A DNA stretch of 64,000 nt from Acanthosoma haemorrhoidale (Eukaryota > Arthropoda > Insecta > Hemiptera > Acanthosomatidae). The notes below the pieces were generated by a model. The model was not told the origin of the DNA and made no database searches. It saw only the letters and a program-made list of their open reading frames with translations. Shown here in pieces: positions 1 through 10,200 of the stretch; the stretch's first letter is position 1; every line of letters begins with the position of its first letter. Made by a program: the position numbers and the translations under genes. The DNA is taken from positions 38,205,754 to 38,269,753 of the forward strand of contig OV884011.1 in the NCBI GenBank assembly GCA_930367205.1, written 5' to 3'.

Positions 1-2
1 AC

Positions 3-287
3 GACGCGCAACAACAACAACAACAACAATACAAAAACCAACAACAGTGGAATCCGCAGGCACAACATAACTATTTTAATCAACCACAGCAAAATCAAGT
101 ACGAACTAATCAACAAATTCCAACTTACCCACAAACAGTTAGTGACGGAGCACATCACATTGAAAACGAAAAGGACAAAATAATTCTAGAACTACAAGAG
201 AGACTAGACCGCGTGGAAAACCATTTTTTAGACTCGGGACAGATACAAACCGATCCGCCTCCCTTAGAGGAGAAGGAACAATTTTAA
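3..287 (+). CDS. 3' end of a glutamine-rich ORF, probably retroelement-derived (5' truncated by window)
   Basis: An open frame runs from the left edge to TAA at 285-287, giving 94 residues. It starts with a run of seven Gln, continues Gln/Asn-rich, and ends in a charged helical stretch (IILELQERLDRVENHF) and a Pro/Glu tail. There is no zinc knuckle or protease motif. Low-complexity Gln/Asn tails with a short terminal coiled coil occur at the C-terminus of Gag proteins of some insect Gypsy elements, but I do not recognise the family. The last codons and the stop lie in the first copy of the tandem repeat that follows. It could also be the end of a host protein. Confidence 0.35.
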   Translation, partial: DAQQQQQQQYKNQQQWNPQAQHNYFNQPQQNQVRTNQQIPTYPQTVSDGAHHIENEKDKIILELQERLDRVENHFLDSGQIQTDPPPLEEKEQF

Positions 288-390
288 ATAATAATAAAAC
301 AATCCACCTACCTTATAGGAGCAGGACCAATCTTAAATAATAATAAAATAATAAAACAATCCACCTCCCTTATAGGAGCAGGACCAATCG
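252..390 (+). repeat. Short tandem repeat built on the ORF 3' end (about 2.5-3 copies)
   Basis: The block containing CCTCCCTTAGAGG, a purine stretch and AATAATAATAAAACAATCC recurs with CCT starts at 258, 307 and 364, so spacing is 49 then 57 bases. The first copy lies inside the preceding ORF and includes its stop codon. The third copy ends just before the hAT target site. Confidence 0.6.
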
Positions 391-480
391 CCCTAAAGCG
401 TATGTGGGCAACAGCCGGCCCGCGGGCCGGATCCGGCCCGCTGTAAGATTTGATCCGGCCCGCGAGACATTTTGAAAAAC
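391..480 (+). repeat. hAT left end: target duplication, TIR and subterminal CCGGCCCGC repeats
   Basis: The target duplication is 391-398 and the TIR starts at 399. CCGGCCCGC or its complement occurs several times between 417 and 470, partly as a palindrome. Subterminal repeats near hAT ends are commonly transposase-binding sites; that role is inferred here. Confidence 0.75.
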
Positions 481-696
481 CCAATTTAAAAAAAAAAAAT
501 ACACTACTTACTCATACTCATGGAATCAAGTGAGCGAGCAAGCCGAGTGGCGGTGATCATCAAAGAGTGAGGCGGCAAACATCAAAGTTCAAAGCCATTG
601 ATGTTTGCCGCCACACTGGCGGCGCAACAAAGGATTATTGCTTCGCAATTGTATTGTTCTACACTAGACGATTCTAGATCATTCCTTCATTTTGCC

Positions 697-733
697 TATA
701 TAAGCGGGTGGATGGCCGGAACTTAGTTCAGTC
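697..733 (+). promoter_or_regulatory. Core promoter of the hAT transposase (TATA box plus TCAGT initiator)
   Basis: TATATAAG at 697-704 is followed by TTCAGTC, with the putative +1 A at 730, 33 bases from the first T of the TATA box. That spacing is close to the arthropod TATA-Inr optimum. It leaves a 5' leader of about 110 bases before the ATG at 840. Confidence 0.6.
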
Positions 734-839
734 CTATTCGAGCTACCGTGGTGATAAGTTTGCTTTGTGACTTTGTGTGCATCTTGAGTGCTTACTAATT
801 ATACCTATTTTCTTATTAAGTTTATCGAACGATAAGTAA

Positions 840-2645
840 ATGAAAATGATGTCTGGTGGAAGGAAACGAAAAGTAGATGCAGAGGGTCGCCAGTTTCAAG
901 AAAAATGGACTGAAGAATTCTTCTTTATCTTGCACAATGGTAAGCCTATTTGTTTGATGTGTAATGAATCCATTTCGGTGATGAAAGAATTCAATATAAA
1001 GAGGCATTACTCAACTAAGCATCCTACGCTGCTCTCACTGACAGGACAAATAAGAAAAGACAAAATCCAGAAACTTACCGCAAATTTGGAAAAACAGCAG
1101 CAAATATTTCATAGACAAAGAACACAACTTGATAATGTTGTGAAAGCTAGTTTTATAGTTAGTTCAAAATTGGCAAAGTCATTGAAACCATTTGCCGAAG
1201 GAGAATTTATCAAGGAGTGTATGTCAGAAGTTTGCAGTGTTTTGTGTCCTGAAAAGAAAAATGAATTTGAAAAAATTAGTTTGTCAAGACGAACCGTTGT
1301 ACGACGTATAGAAATGATGGCTAATGATATAAAAACAACATTGACTGGCCGTATGACTGGTATTGAATCATTTTCCATAGCATTAGACGAGAGCACCGAT
1401 TTGTCTGACATAGCTCAACTGGCTATATTTATTCGAGGTGTTGATAAAGAATTCACTATTACTGAGGAATTGCTTGCTTTACAGCCGCTAAAAGGAACCA
1501 CTACAGGAGAGGACATTTTTAATGAAGTTCAAAAGGTATTCACAAGTTTTGGCTTGCCATGGTCGAAATTAGTTGGAGTATGCACAGATGGTGCACCTTC
1601 TATGGTCGGCTTACGTAAAGGTTTCATCGGAATTTTGAATGAAAAAGCAACTGAATTAAATGTGCAAAAAGATGGTTTGATAGTCCTTCATTGCATTATC
1701 CACCAACAGAACTTGTGTTCTAAGTCCATTCGACTCCAGAATGTTATGAATGTGGTAGTAAAAACCATCAATTTTATTCGATCCCGAGGGCTTAACCATC
1801 GTCAGTTCAAGGCGTTTTTGGATGAAATATCAGCCGAGTATGACGACGTAACATATTATTGTGAAGTCAGATGGCTAAGCAAAGGGAAAATGCTGAAACG
1901 GTTTTACGAGCTTAGAAATGAGATAGCAGAATTTATGCAAATAAAAGATAAACCACTATCTGAATTGAGTGACGCAAAATGGATATGTGACTTAGCATTT
2001 CTTGTCGACCTTACAGGCCATTTGAATGATTTAAATTTGAAACTTCAAAAACAAGGACAGTTAGTAAATGATTTGTACAGCCATTTGAAAGCGTTTCAGA
2101 ACAAAATCCGCTTGTGGGAGGCACATATGCTGTCTGGTAACAGTTACCATTTCACCACGCTCTCTGCGTATGAAAATATTGCTTACGCTCAATATGCTGA
2201 AGAACTCAAGTTACTGTCGGAGCAATTTTCGATCAGATTTAGCGATTTCAAACACATGGAAGACTGTTTCAATTTATTTGCTACTCCAACAAAAAGTAAT
2301 GTACAAAATGCTCCAATACACTTGCAAATGGAGTTGATCGAGATTCAAGAAAACTCACTCCTAAAATCTAAATTTGAAGACGTGGAGTTGTGCGATTTCT
2401 ACAAAAAATACCTCGAAGAAGACCATTTTCCGCAGCTTAGAAAATTTGCAAGAAGATTGATTTGTGCGTTTGGCAGTACTTATAAATGCGAACAGTTCTT
2501 TTCATTGATGAAAGTTAATAAATCAAAACATCGTACAAGGCTGACTGACGATAATTTGGAAAATTCTTTACGTCTTTGTACCAGTGGAATTAATCCAAAC
2601 ATCGATGAATTAGTTTCCCAAATTCAAGCTCAAGTGTCTCATTGA
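840..2645 (+). CDS. hAT-superfamily transposase (ZBED5/GTF2IRD2-like), intact
   Basis: A 601-residue ORF without introns. The N-terminus is basic (GGRKRKVD) and is followed by a CxxC...HxxxxH zinc-finger pattern at C38, C41, H56, H61, which would bind the element ends. The RNase H-like core shows LDEST (D183), a second acidic motif VCTDGAPSMVG (D250), the LHCIIHQQNLC insertion motif (C285/H288), VRWLSKGK with the conserved RW, and the C-terminal CEQFFSLMKVNKSKHRTRL block containing the probable catalytic Glu at residue 551. All three acidic catalytic positions are therefore present. The relatives I recognise are the Charlie-like/ZBED5 group of animal hAT transposases. The ATG at 840 is the first in frame after the promoter; a second Met lies two codons on. 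Confidence 0.9.
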   Translation: MKMMSGGRKRKVDAEGRQFQEKWTEEFFFILHNGKPICLMCNESISVMKEFNIKRHYSTKHPTLLSLTGQIRKDKIQKLTANLEKQQQIFHRQRTQLDNVVKASFIVSSKLAKSLKPFAEGEFIKECMSEVCSVLCPEKKNEFEKISLSRRTVVRRIEMMANDIKTTLTGRMTGIESFSIALDESTDLSDIAQLAIFIRGVDKEFTITEELLALQPLKGTTTGEDIFNEVQKVFTSFGLPWSKLVGVCTDGAPSMVGLRKGFIGILNEKATELNVQKDGLIVLHCIIHQQNLCSKSIRLQNVMNVVVKTINFIRSRGLNHRQFKAFLDEISAEYDDVTYYCEVRWLSKGKMLKRFYELRNEIAEFMQIKDKPLSELSDAKWICDLAFLVDLTGHLNDLNLKLQKQGQLVNDLYSHLKAFQNKIRLWEAHMLSGNSYHFTTLSAYENIAYAQYAEELKLLSEQFSIRFSDFKHMEDCFNLFATPTKSNVQNAPIHLQMELIEIQENSLLKSKFEDVELCDFYKKYLEEDHFPQLRKFARRLICAFGSTYKCEQFFSLMKVNKSKHRTRLTDDNLENSLRLCTSGINPNIDELVSQIQAQVSH

Positions 2646-2748
2646 TTTCGGTGTCGCTATTTAACTTTCGTAGTTTGTAACAATTCTAAATTTAACGATT
2701 TAATTTAATGCTGTAGGTACCTATTTTTTCATTTCATTTTGTTATTTT

Positions 2749-2754
2749 AATAAA
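2749..2754 (+). terminator. Polyadenylation signal of the hAT transposase gene
   Basis: AATAAA lies 104 bases after the stop codon and inside the element, with GT- and T-rich sequence just downstream. Confidence 0.55.
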
Positions 2755-2844
2755 TTGTGTTGTAATAACATTGTCGTATTATTTCATGGCTGACTGATAT
2801 CTATCGCTAAAAATTATGAACACTACTTTAAAATGCACTACTTT

Positions 2845-2923
2845 TAAACGCGGCCCGCGAACGTATTTGCACACTAAAGTTTGGCCCATAACATGTCAAA
2901 GGTTGCCCATACCTGCCCTAAAG
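2845..2923 (+). repeat. hAT right end: subterminal GCGGCCCGCG, TIR and target duplication
   Basis: GCGGCCCGCG lies near 2850, the TIR GGTTGCCCATACCTG is 2901-2915, and the second CCCTAAAG is 2916-2923. The right TIR pairs with the left one with two small offsets. Confidence 0.75.
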
Positions 2924-2964
2924 GAACTAGGAGTATCATTACCAAAACCAAATAAGTTGTGAGT

Positions 2965-3129
2965 ATTGTAGCCTGCGAAATTTTGAAGAGTAAGCAAATG
3001 CGGCACTCTCTGACATCTTTAAAGCTTTTTCGAGAAGTCCCGACAAGATGGAATTCAACTTTTTTCATTATTGAAAAAATTCTGGAAATAAGTGACCCGC
3101 TCCTAATAGCGATCAAAATTGGAAAATAG
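2965..3129 (+). pseudogene. Fragment of a second, unrelated decayed hAT transposase (BED-finger type)
   Basis: Reading 2992-3129 on + gives about 45 codons containing REVPTRWNSTF and IEKILEISDPL, the hallmark PTRWNST segment of ZBED1/ZBED4-like hAT transposases, ending at TAG. The preceding bases also read as plausible transposase sequence in a shifted frame. No ends or catalytic residues remain. It differs from the intact element next door, which has VRWLSK here, so it is a separate relic. Confidence 0.6.
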
Positions 3130-6100
3130 TCAAATGTCATATTTTATGTCTGGTGAAGTACTAGTGTTGAAAGATCTGATATCTGGTATCTATATCTCTC
3201 TAATAATCAATGAAAACAGGAGCCCACTGAGTCCATTGAAAGAAGAGAAGAAAATTTTTTTAAAAAGTAACTTTTGGTCGCTGGAGTGAAATAATTTTGA
3301 CTAATTTTAGATATTTCTACTTTTTTATTTTTAACTTCTGTGTACGATGTGTTTGAATTTTGTTTTTCTATTTTCACGCTATTGTTTAGATTTGTATATT
3401 GAACTACTTTTTACTGTAATTTTTAATAATAAACATGCATTTTTCTTCTTATATCGCCGTCTATTTTATGTCATACCTATGCGTCAGATTATTATGCATA
3501 TATTCACTTAGTACAAGTTTTTCAAATGGCGTTTTGATATCTCCAAAATGTTCGATTGTTAATCGTTCGTGCGGGAACAATCAATTGTTAGGCAATGTCG
3601 ACACTCGGACATCCGTAGGATGCACCACAGAGTCCCAAAGACAAATCTAAGGAAACAAATCGTGACTCGCTTCATCTTGTTCCTGATTCCTTTCACGAGA
3701 TCCCGTATACCCTAGGAGGATGGAAGAGTAATGGAGAGGAAAACCTACACTACTGAAATTGGGACCGGGGAAGGGACAGACTAGAGGCTTGGCCACACCC
3801 CCTTAGGACCAGTTGAAATGCGTTGCCCTCTTCTTTCATCAGTTTTGTAATTGTTTTAATTGTTACTGATGGATTTATAACAATTTCTGCTTTACCATTT
3901 GATAGTTTCATAAGATTACAGAATCGAGGGTATAAAAATTGCAGGTATGATTAAATATATTTTTACAAATGTGCTTTAAACCAAATAAACCACTACACAC
4001 TGCTTTCTCTCTCTGTGGAGACAGAGAGAGACGAAGGGGAAGCGACTGTGGCTGTGATTGTGACAGAGTAGTAGGGTAAAGAGGCAAGCTGCTACTGGTA
4101 TAGGGTTGTGACTGTCACAGAGGCCGGGGACGTTTAGAAGAGGAAGGAGAAGGGACTTTTACTGTAATTGTGATAAAGTCGCTGAGTAGCTGTTTCATGG
4201 TTGTGACTGTCACAGTACCGATAAGGTTCGAGGGAACGGAGCAGCTCGCAACTTCTACGAACCGAGATTATTTGACGCGTCACTGCTACATCCCTACTTC
4301 CATCCTCCTAGCATTCAAGGACCACTGAGGGGGCAGAATAGAGATTTTCTAAATTAATAAAAATAAAATATCGTTAAACTTAGCTTGAACAATGTAGGTA
4401 TCATTAGATGTCCTTTACCTGCATGTCAGACATCTCATTTTTATCATATTTACAATACATTCGCTGGTTGTGGCTCTATTCACAGTTTGGAATTCATTAA
4501 TGTAGTAAAAAAAAATCCCTCTGCCGACAGTAAAAGAGGTACAGGAAACAGTTAGGCTTGAAATAAAAAGTATAAAAAGCTTGATAGAACTTGATAACTG
4601 GGCCATTGCTTAAGGAGTTACCAAGAATAACAAAAGAGCAAGATCATGGGACTACCTTAACACTAACAGCCTCAGCATATTTATGTTTGGAAAAACACTC
4701 AAATATATCAATTGAATTATCCTTGCTTAGGATAGCTTATCATAGAATAGAAAGGAGTTATTGCAGAAAGGATAGACAGTCAATAAACGGTACTTCTATA
4801 CATTATTGAAGGTAAAGCCTCTCTCTGTAGTAAAATATCTTGCACGAATTTATCTACAGCATTGAAATATTAGCTGTGGCTCAGAAGTTGGGGCCAGGGC
4901 TCCCACCTTTTTGTACTTTTGAATTACAAACCTCAAAGAAAAATCTAACCTTGGCATAGACCCGAGAATCAGTATCCTAGTTTTTTTTTAGGCTTCCTCT
5001 GTTTTTTTCAAATTCAGAAACCATAATGATTTTACTCCTTGTATATCTCTTCTGGACTTGGTGATTCTCCTTTTGAAGTTGACATTTTAACTTATTTCAA
5101 GGCTTTTGATGAGATATAACGTTTTATATGGAAGTCCCGTTTGATATAAGGAGTAATATCACCACCTCCAACATGAATAAATCTTATTAATAATTTAGTT
5201 AGTTAGTATAAAAAAATAAATTGCATAGTGTATCAAACTGTAATCACAAATAGTTATTAAAACAGGCATTAACATAGTGTTTATAACATTAAGTCAACTA
5301 GTTTTAGAGGCATGATATTTTGGTTGTGGTTACATGAGGGTTAAGGTGGTTCCATTTGATGCCAGGATGATGAAAAAAATAAATCCAGCTTCATAAATAA
5401 TAATAAAGGGTCATGTTTTTAAAGCTGTATTCCCACTTTAAAGGATACTATTTAAAGGAAACTTGTGCCCCAGAGCTGCTAGCAATAAAAGCAGCCTTAT
5501 CAAAAGTAATAAGAGTCAATTATTAAACAACAACTTGCAATTTAAAAAAAACAAATGTTCCCCTATCATAATAAGCAGGGTATCAAAGATATCAACATTC
5601 TGATTAATAATATTTATTGTGTGTTGAGGTGTAAATTCAAAAGTTTTATTTTTTTTAAATAATTTACACCACTGGGTTTACATACCAAAAATAATAATTG
5701 AAGCATGGAAATGCATAAGGATATATGTGCCATTGTTAAAATTTATCAGGACAGGAATTTAATGAGTTCAGTATCGCATAAAAACTTCCAAGATTCAAAA
5801 AGCTCAAGCTTTATTCAGTTCTAAAAACTATTTTGTAGACAGAATTGGCACTCTTACCTTTATAGGGATTTGGCCTTGGCACATCTTTTATCCATAAAAG
5901 ACAAGAAAACAAAGTTGCTATTTTTTGGTATTAACCCATTTGCATTTCCAAGCTTCAATTATTAGGTTTCAATTATTGTAATATATTTATTTTAGTTTTG
6001 AAGAAATCTCTTTGGTATTTTCTACAAAAATGCTGGGTTTTATGTGTTGGGTGATGGTTGTGGATTGATTTTTTAGTGAGTCAAAAACATTTTTTCTATG

Positions 6101-6950
6101 CACACTCCATTGTAATTTTTTTGGTATGGCTAGACAGTTTTTGACTGGCTAAATAAATGACTTGGTTTTATCTGCTAAACAGCCTAGACATTTGAAAATC
6201 ACATTTAAAAAAAAAAATGAAGTAGCCACAATACTAACTAACAAAACCCTGTAATAATAGTTTGATGGATGAAATGAGTGATTTATTTTTTTAGCTCATA
6301 ACTATATTTTGTAATATAATTTTACCTTACTGTCCCTAAAAAATAAAGACAATAGCTTCTGAGGGAAAATTAATAAATAATATAATTATTTAGAAAACCT
6401 GGACGGGATATCTAGCTGAAAAACGATTGATCCGTTTTTCTATTTAAAAATAATACCTCAACCTTAGGTATTGTAAATGGCACATAGCTCCCCCCCCCCC
6501 AAAAAAAAAATCATAAATCTTGTAACTTGGGTTTACAATCAGTGAACATATTGCGTGAAAGTATGCCAGTAAACAAAAATCAATATGCATATGTTTGAAA
6601 TTTATTCTTATACAATTATTTTCATTGTCGTTTTTGAATTTGTTGTTTATCGTGTTTACTAAGTCATGGAAAAAATCAATGAAATTGCCAAGAATGGACA
6701 CCATTGCCGTTAGTTGAGGTAATGGGTTCAATGCCCTCAAATTTTATCCGATTTCTCTTTTGAATTTTATTTGAGAGTTGATGTTTATATTTTATATATA
6801 GTTGAGATTTCATTGCATTAATTTATGTTTAGGTGATAAAGTTTAGTACGTATTGTATTAATTGCTTAAATCTCATGTCTGTGTTTTATATAGAAATAAT
6901 TCATCTGGCATTGGAAAATCGATGTAAAGATATGAGGCACCCAATTGGAA
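3130..6950. other. Intergenic DNA without a recognisable gene
   Basis: AT-rich sequence. A more GC-balanced stretch at about 3,580-4,340 contains several CTGTCACAG-like and GTGACTGT-like words and purine-rich tracts and may be an old repeat, but I find no coding motif or clear ends. A C10A10 homopolymer junction lies at about 6,491-6,510. Confidence 0.4.
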
Positions 6951-7072
6951 CGCTTTAAGTTGCACTTGTTACAGGTTCGGCCATTTTCGTAGCGTCTCTT
7001 TACAGTGAAGTTGCTCGTTTCAGTAGCGCAGCTCAGTTTCTAGTGTTATATTTTATATAAAAATCATTCAAA

Positions 7073-7231
7073 ATGAGTTCAGAAGTCGCACAGGAAGAAA
7101 ATAAAGTAGATATTAATGGGAAAACCAACGATAATCAGAATAGGATCCAAGAGAACAGGCGTGGTGGCTTTGGAGGAGGCCGAGGTGGAAGGTTTAATGG
7201 AAATCCAAGAGGAAAACAAGGAGACATGCAG
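7073..7231 (+). CDS. nonA: nonA coding exon 1
   Basis: 53 codons from ATG at 7073 to CAG before the donor GTTTGT. It encodes an acidic start, then RRGGFGGGRGGRF, an RGG-type segment. Exon ends in phase 0. The start is the first in-frame ATG after an AT-rich leader and has purines at -3. Confidence 0.85.
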
Positions 7232-10200
7232 GTTTGTAAATATCTGTTAATATCAGGATATTAAATTTATGGCGATATTGGAAAAATTTCAATTACGCTG
7301 CATTTTTTTCGGGGGTTATAGCAATACGCATTATATTATATTTATATTTTTTTTTTTAATTAAATTTTCAGGAGTATTTTCTTAGTAATATGAATAGTTT
7401 TGTTTTTATACGTCTAATCCACAGTGTTAAGCTCGCTTTCACAAGTTATATGAATGGATCGTAGCTTACACATCTCAATTTAAATTATGCTTACTTTATA
7501 ACTATTATTTACATTAGACTCTTAAAGATAATTAAAAACAATTTTTTTTTCCATATATTCTTATCGGCATACCATACCGATGAAGAAAGTAATGACTGAT
7601 GCTTATAAACTATATTCAGAAGCTTATATAAATTGCGTTTTTTAGAATCGTTCTAAAGGTAGGAAAAGGTATAATGTTGAAGAAAACAAGTATAAGAAGG
7701 TATTACATTTACTAAACATTAGTTATAATGTAAATTGATAGTTCTTTCGTAATGTCTGCATATTTATATTTAATTGTGCTTAGTAGAATGTAGAATCTTT
7801 CAGACCACAATTAGACTCTCTGGACAAGCCAACTGTTCCATTTAGTTTAAGATATGCTGATTGCTTAAACTAATTAATGGTTTAATTTGATTAAGACAAA
7901 TTTTTTATTTAAATTGTAATTTGAACAAATTTTTTTTTCATTATACTACAGGTCAATTGTTATTTTGGATGGTTTTTTTTTTTGTTTATACCATAGTCAA
8001 TCATATTTAGGGCCTAGATATATTTTTTCTTTAATTGAATAAAACTATCTAATTTTCAAAGCTTAACAAAATTAAAGTTTTTACCTCATCTGTAACACTC
8101 AGACTTTTTATCTAACTTGAAATTGTTAACTCTATATGCAACCCTAATATTTCAACAAGAGTTAATGTCTAATTAAACAATTGGATAAATTAACACTAAT
8201 CTGACAAGACGAAGCGCTATATATTGGTGATAGTGCGCTTAAAATCAATGAGTAGTCAGTTCTCTATACGGATAATAACCTAAAAAAGAAAGAAAGTAAT
8301 ATTAGACAAATTTTATAACACTTGTTGTGTGATGGCTATGACACAGTATATTGCATTTTATGGTACTACATTTTTATTATTGCTTTTGTAACTTACACTT
8401 TCTTTCTGGTGAATATTTGTTAGTATATTGGTTGATGAAAATTTAACATATTCCTTTTGTCAGTACAAGTTAGTATCCCAACTAATAACCCACTTATATT
8501 AAAATTCAAGGCTAACCATTTCACTTCTATTCAACATTTTTCTTATGTAAAGAAAGCCCTGGACAGAATATATGCACGTGTCAAGTCATTAGTATTACTT
8601 TTTTTTTATTAATTTATGCATTTTTTTCTGGTGATAACATTTTCTTTACTGAGCATTTTTTGTTTCACAAAATTGCATTCCGTTATTCTTTTGAACTTAT
8701 GTTTATTTGAATGATTGCCTATAGTTAATGTGCTAGATTATTGTTTTCATGGTTTATTTAATGTTTACCATTTGCTATTATGAAAATTTATTATCTTGTG
8801 TACTTGGATTTTCATTTACCTAACTTCTGCTGTGATGCCATCGTATTCAGTTATTTAAACTGGTTCTTCTTTCATCTTATTCTGGCATTCTTCCTTATTC
8901 TGTATGTGTTAATATTAGAAAAATACCCAATTTAGCACTATTAAAAATAATATTACATTTAAGCCGCAAATACAATGTGTAGTTAAATAATCTGCGATCC
9001 TATGAATATCATTAATTAGTTACACAATTTACAAGCAAAGAAAAAATATAATTGCAGGATTAGGACTTCAAAGTAAAATATTAGTAAATAGCGATACAAT
9101 ATAGATTATTCAACATAATATGCAACTTTTTAAAAAAAAAAAAAAAATAATAAAGAACCAGATAAAAATCTATATTGATGATGTATTGTAATGAATTTAG
9201 AATGTCTGTCTCAACTACTCTTTATGTGGTTTGGGAATTGGCTCCTTTGCATCTAAACTACAGGCCTTTCACATAGCAATTATGTTATGTGAATATTTTA
9301 TATATCTTGACTATGTAACCTGCAGCTGGTTAACACAAGTATTGGATTGGATTGGATGTTAGTACTACTTCTGTTTCTGAATCTGATTAGCGTTTAACTG
9401 TTGAATCATTATATTAATTTTTTGGGGTATTTTAGGCATTTTTAATATATATATTTTAAATTGTCAATAGGCTGCTGACCAACAAGGAGGTGGTGCAACT
9501 GGTGTTGATGTAAAATTGGAAGGAGGTGGTGGTGGTGGAGGTGGTGGTGGACGTCCACAAGGAAGAGGAGGTTATGGAGGTGGCCGTGGTAACAGGTTCA
9601 AGGGCCAAGGTGGCCAGCGTGGAGGTGGTGACTTAGCCGGTGCTGGAGGGATGGGTTCTCGACCTAATGAAGTAAGTTATGTTTTTTAATTAAAATGTTG
9701 GATTTCGTAAAAAAAACAATTATGTCAATTAGTGCAATATCTGAAATATACTATTTATAATTACTTGCCAAAGAATAAATATATGGCCAGAAATTAACCC
9801 TGGGACCTCTTGATCATTAGCCAGGATTGCTTTCCTTCTGAAAATCAGAATCTTATCCTCTTTGGGTGGTTTTCTATAACCTCTGATAAATACAGAGTAT
9901 TATTGGGTTAACCATTTTGCAGAGTTTGCATGAGATTAGCTTAATAGTTTAAATTTTAACTGGGCTACCAGTTGGGAATGAGATTCCACTAAGTTCTATT
10001 TCAGGATCAAATATTTGCCCTTTCATTATCTTTTTTTGTTAAAAAATAATAATTAAAAACCAGTATGATTACAGGCCAAAACTAGATATAATTATTATTA
10101 TTTATAACATACATCCGGCTTATTATTAATTTATATATATATTTTTTAGACTGCTTACCTGAATGACCGTTTGTTAAAAACTGTTGGTTCATCAACCCTT

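Larger units (their letters stand above)
399..2915 (+). mobile_element. Structurally complete hAT transposon
   Basis: The element is 2,517 bp, bounded by the identical octamer CCCTAAAG at 391-398 and 2916-2923, the 8-bp target duplication typical of hAT insertion. The ends are imperfect inverted repeats: CGTATGTGGGCAACA on the left, CAGGTATGGGCAACC reading in from the right. GC-rich subterminal blocks with repeated CCGGCCCGC lie at 417-470, and a related GCGGCCCGCG is near 2850. Inside are a TATA/initiator promoter, an uninterrupted 601-codon transposase ORF and a polyadenylation signal. The intact ORF and exact duplication suggest a recent, possibly autonomous insertion. Confidence 0.9.

Noticed and set aside
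1109..1411. Minus-strand ORF opposite the hAT transposase
   Set aside because: Antisense shadow of a well-supported coding sequence with no domain of its own.
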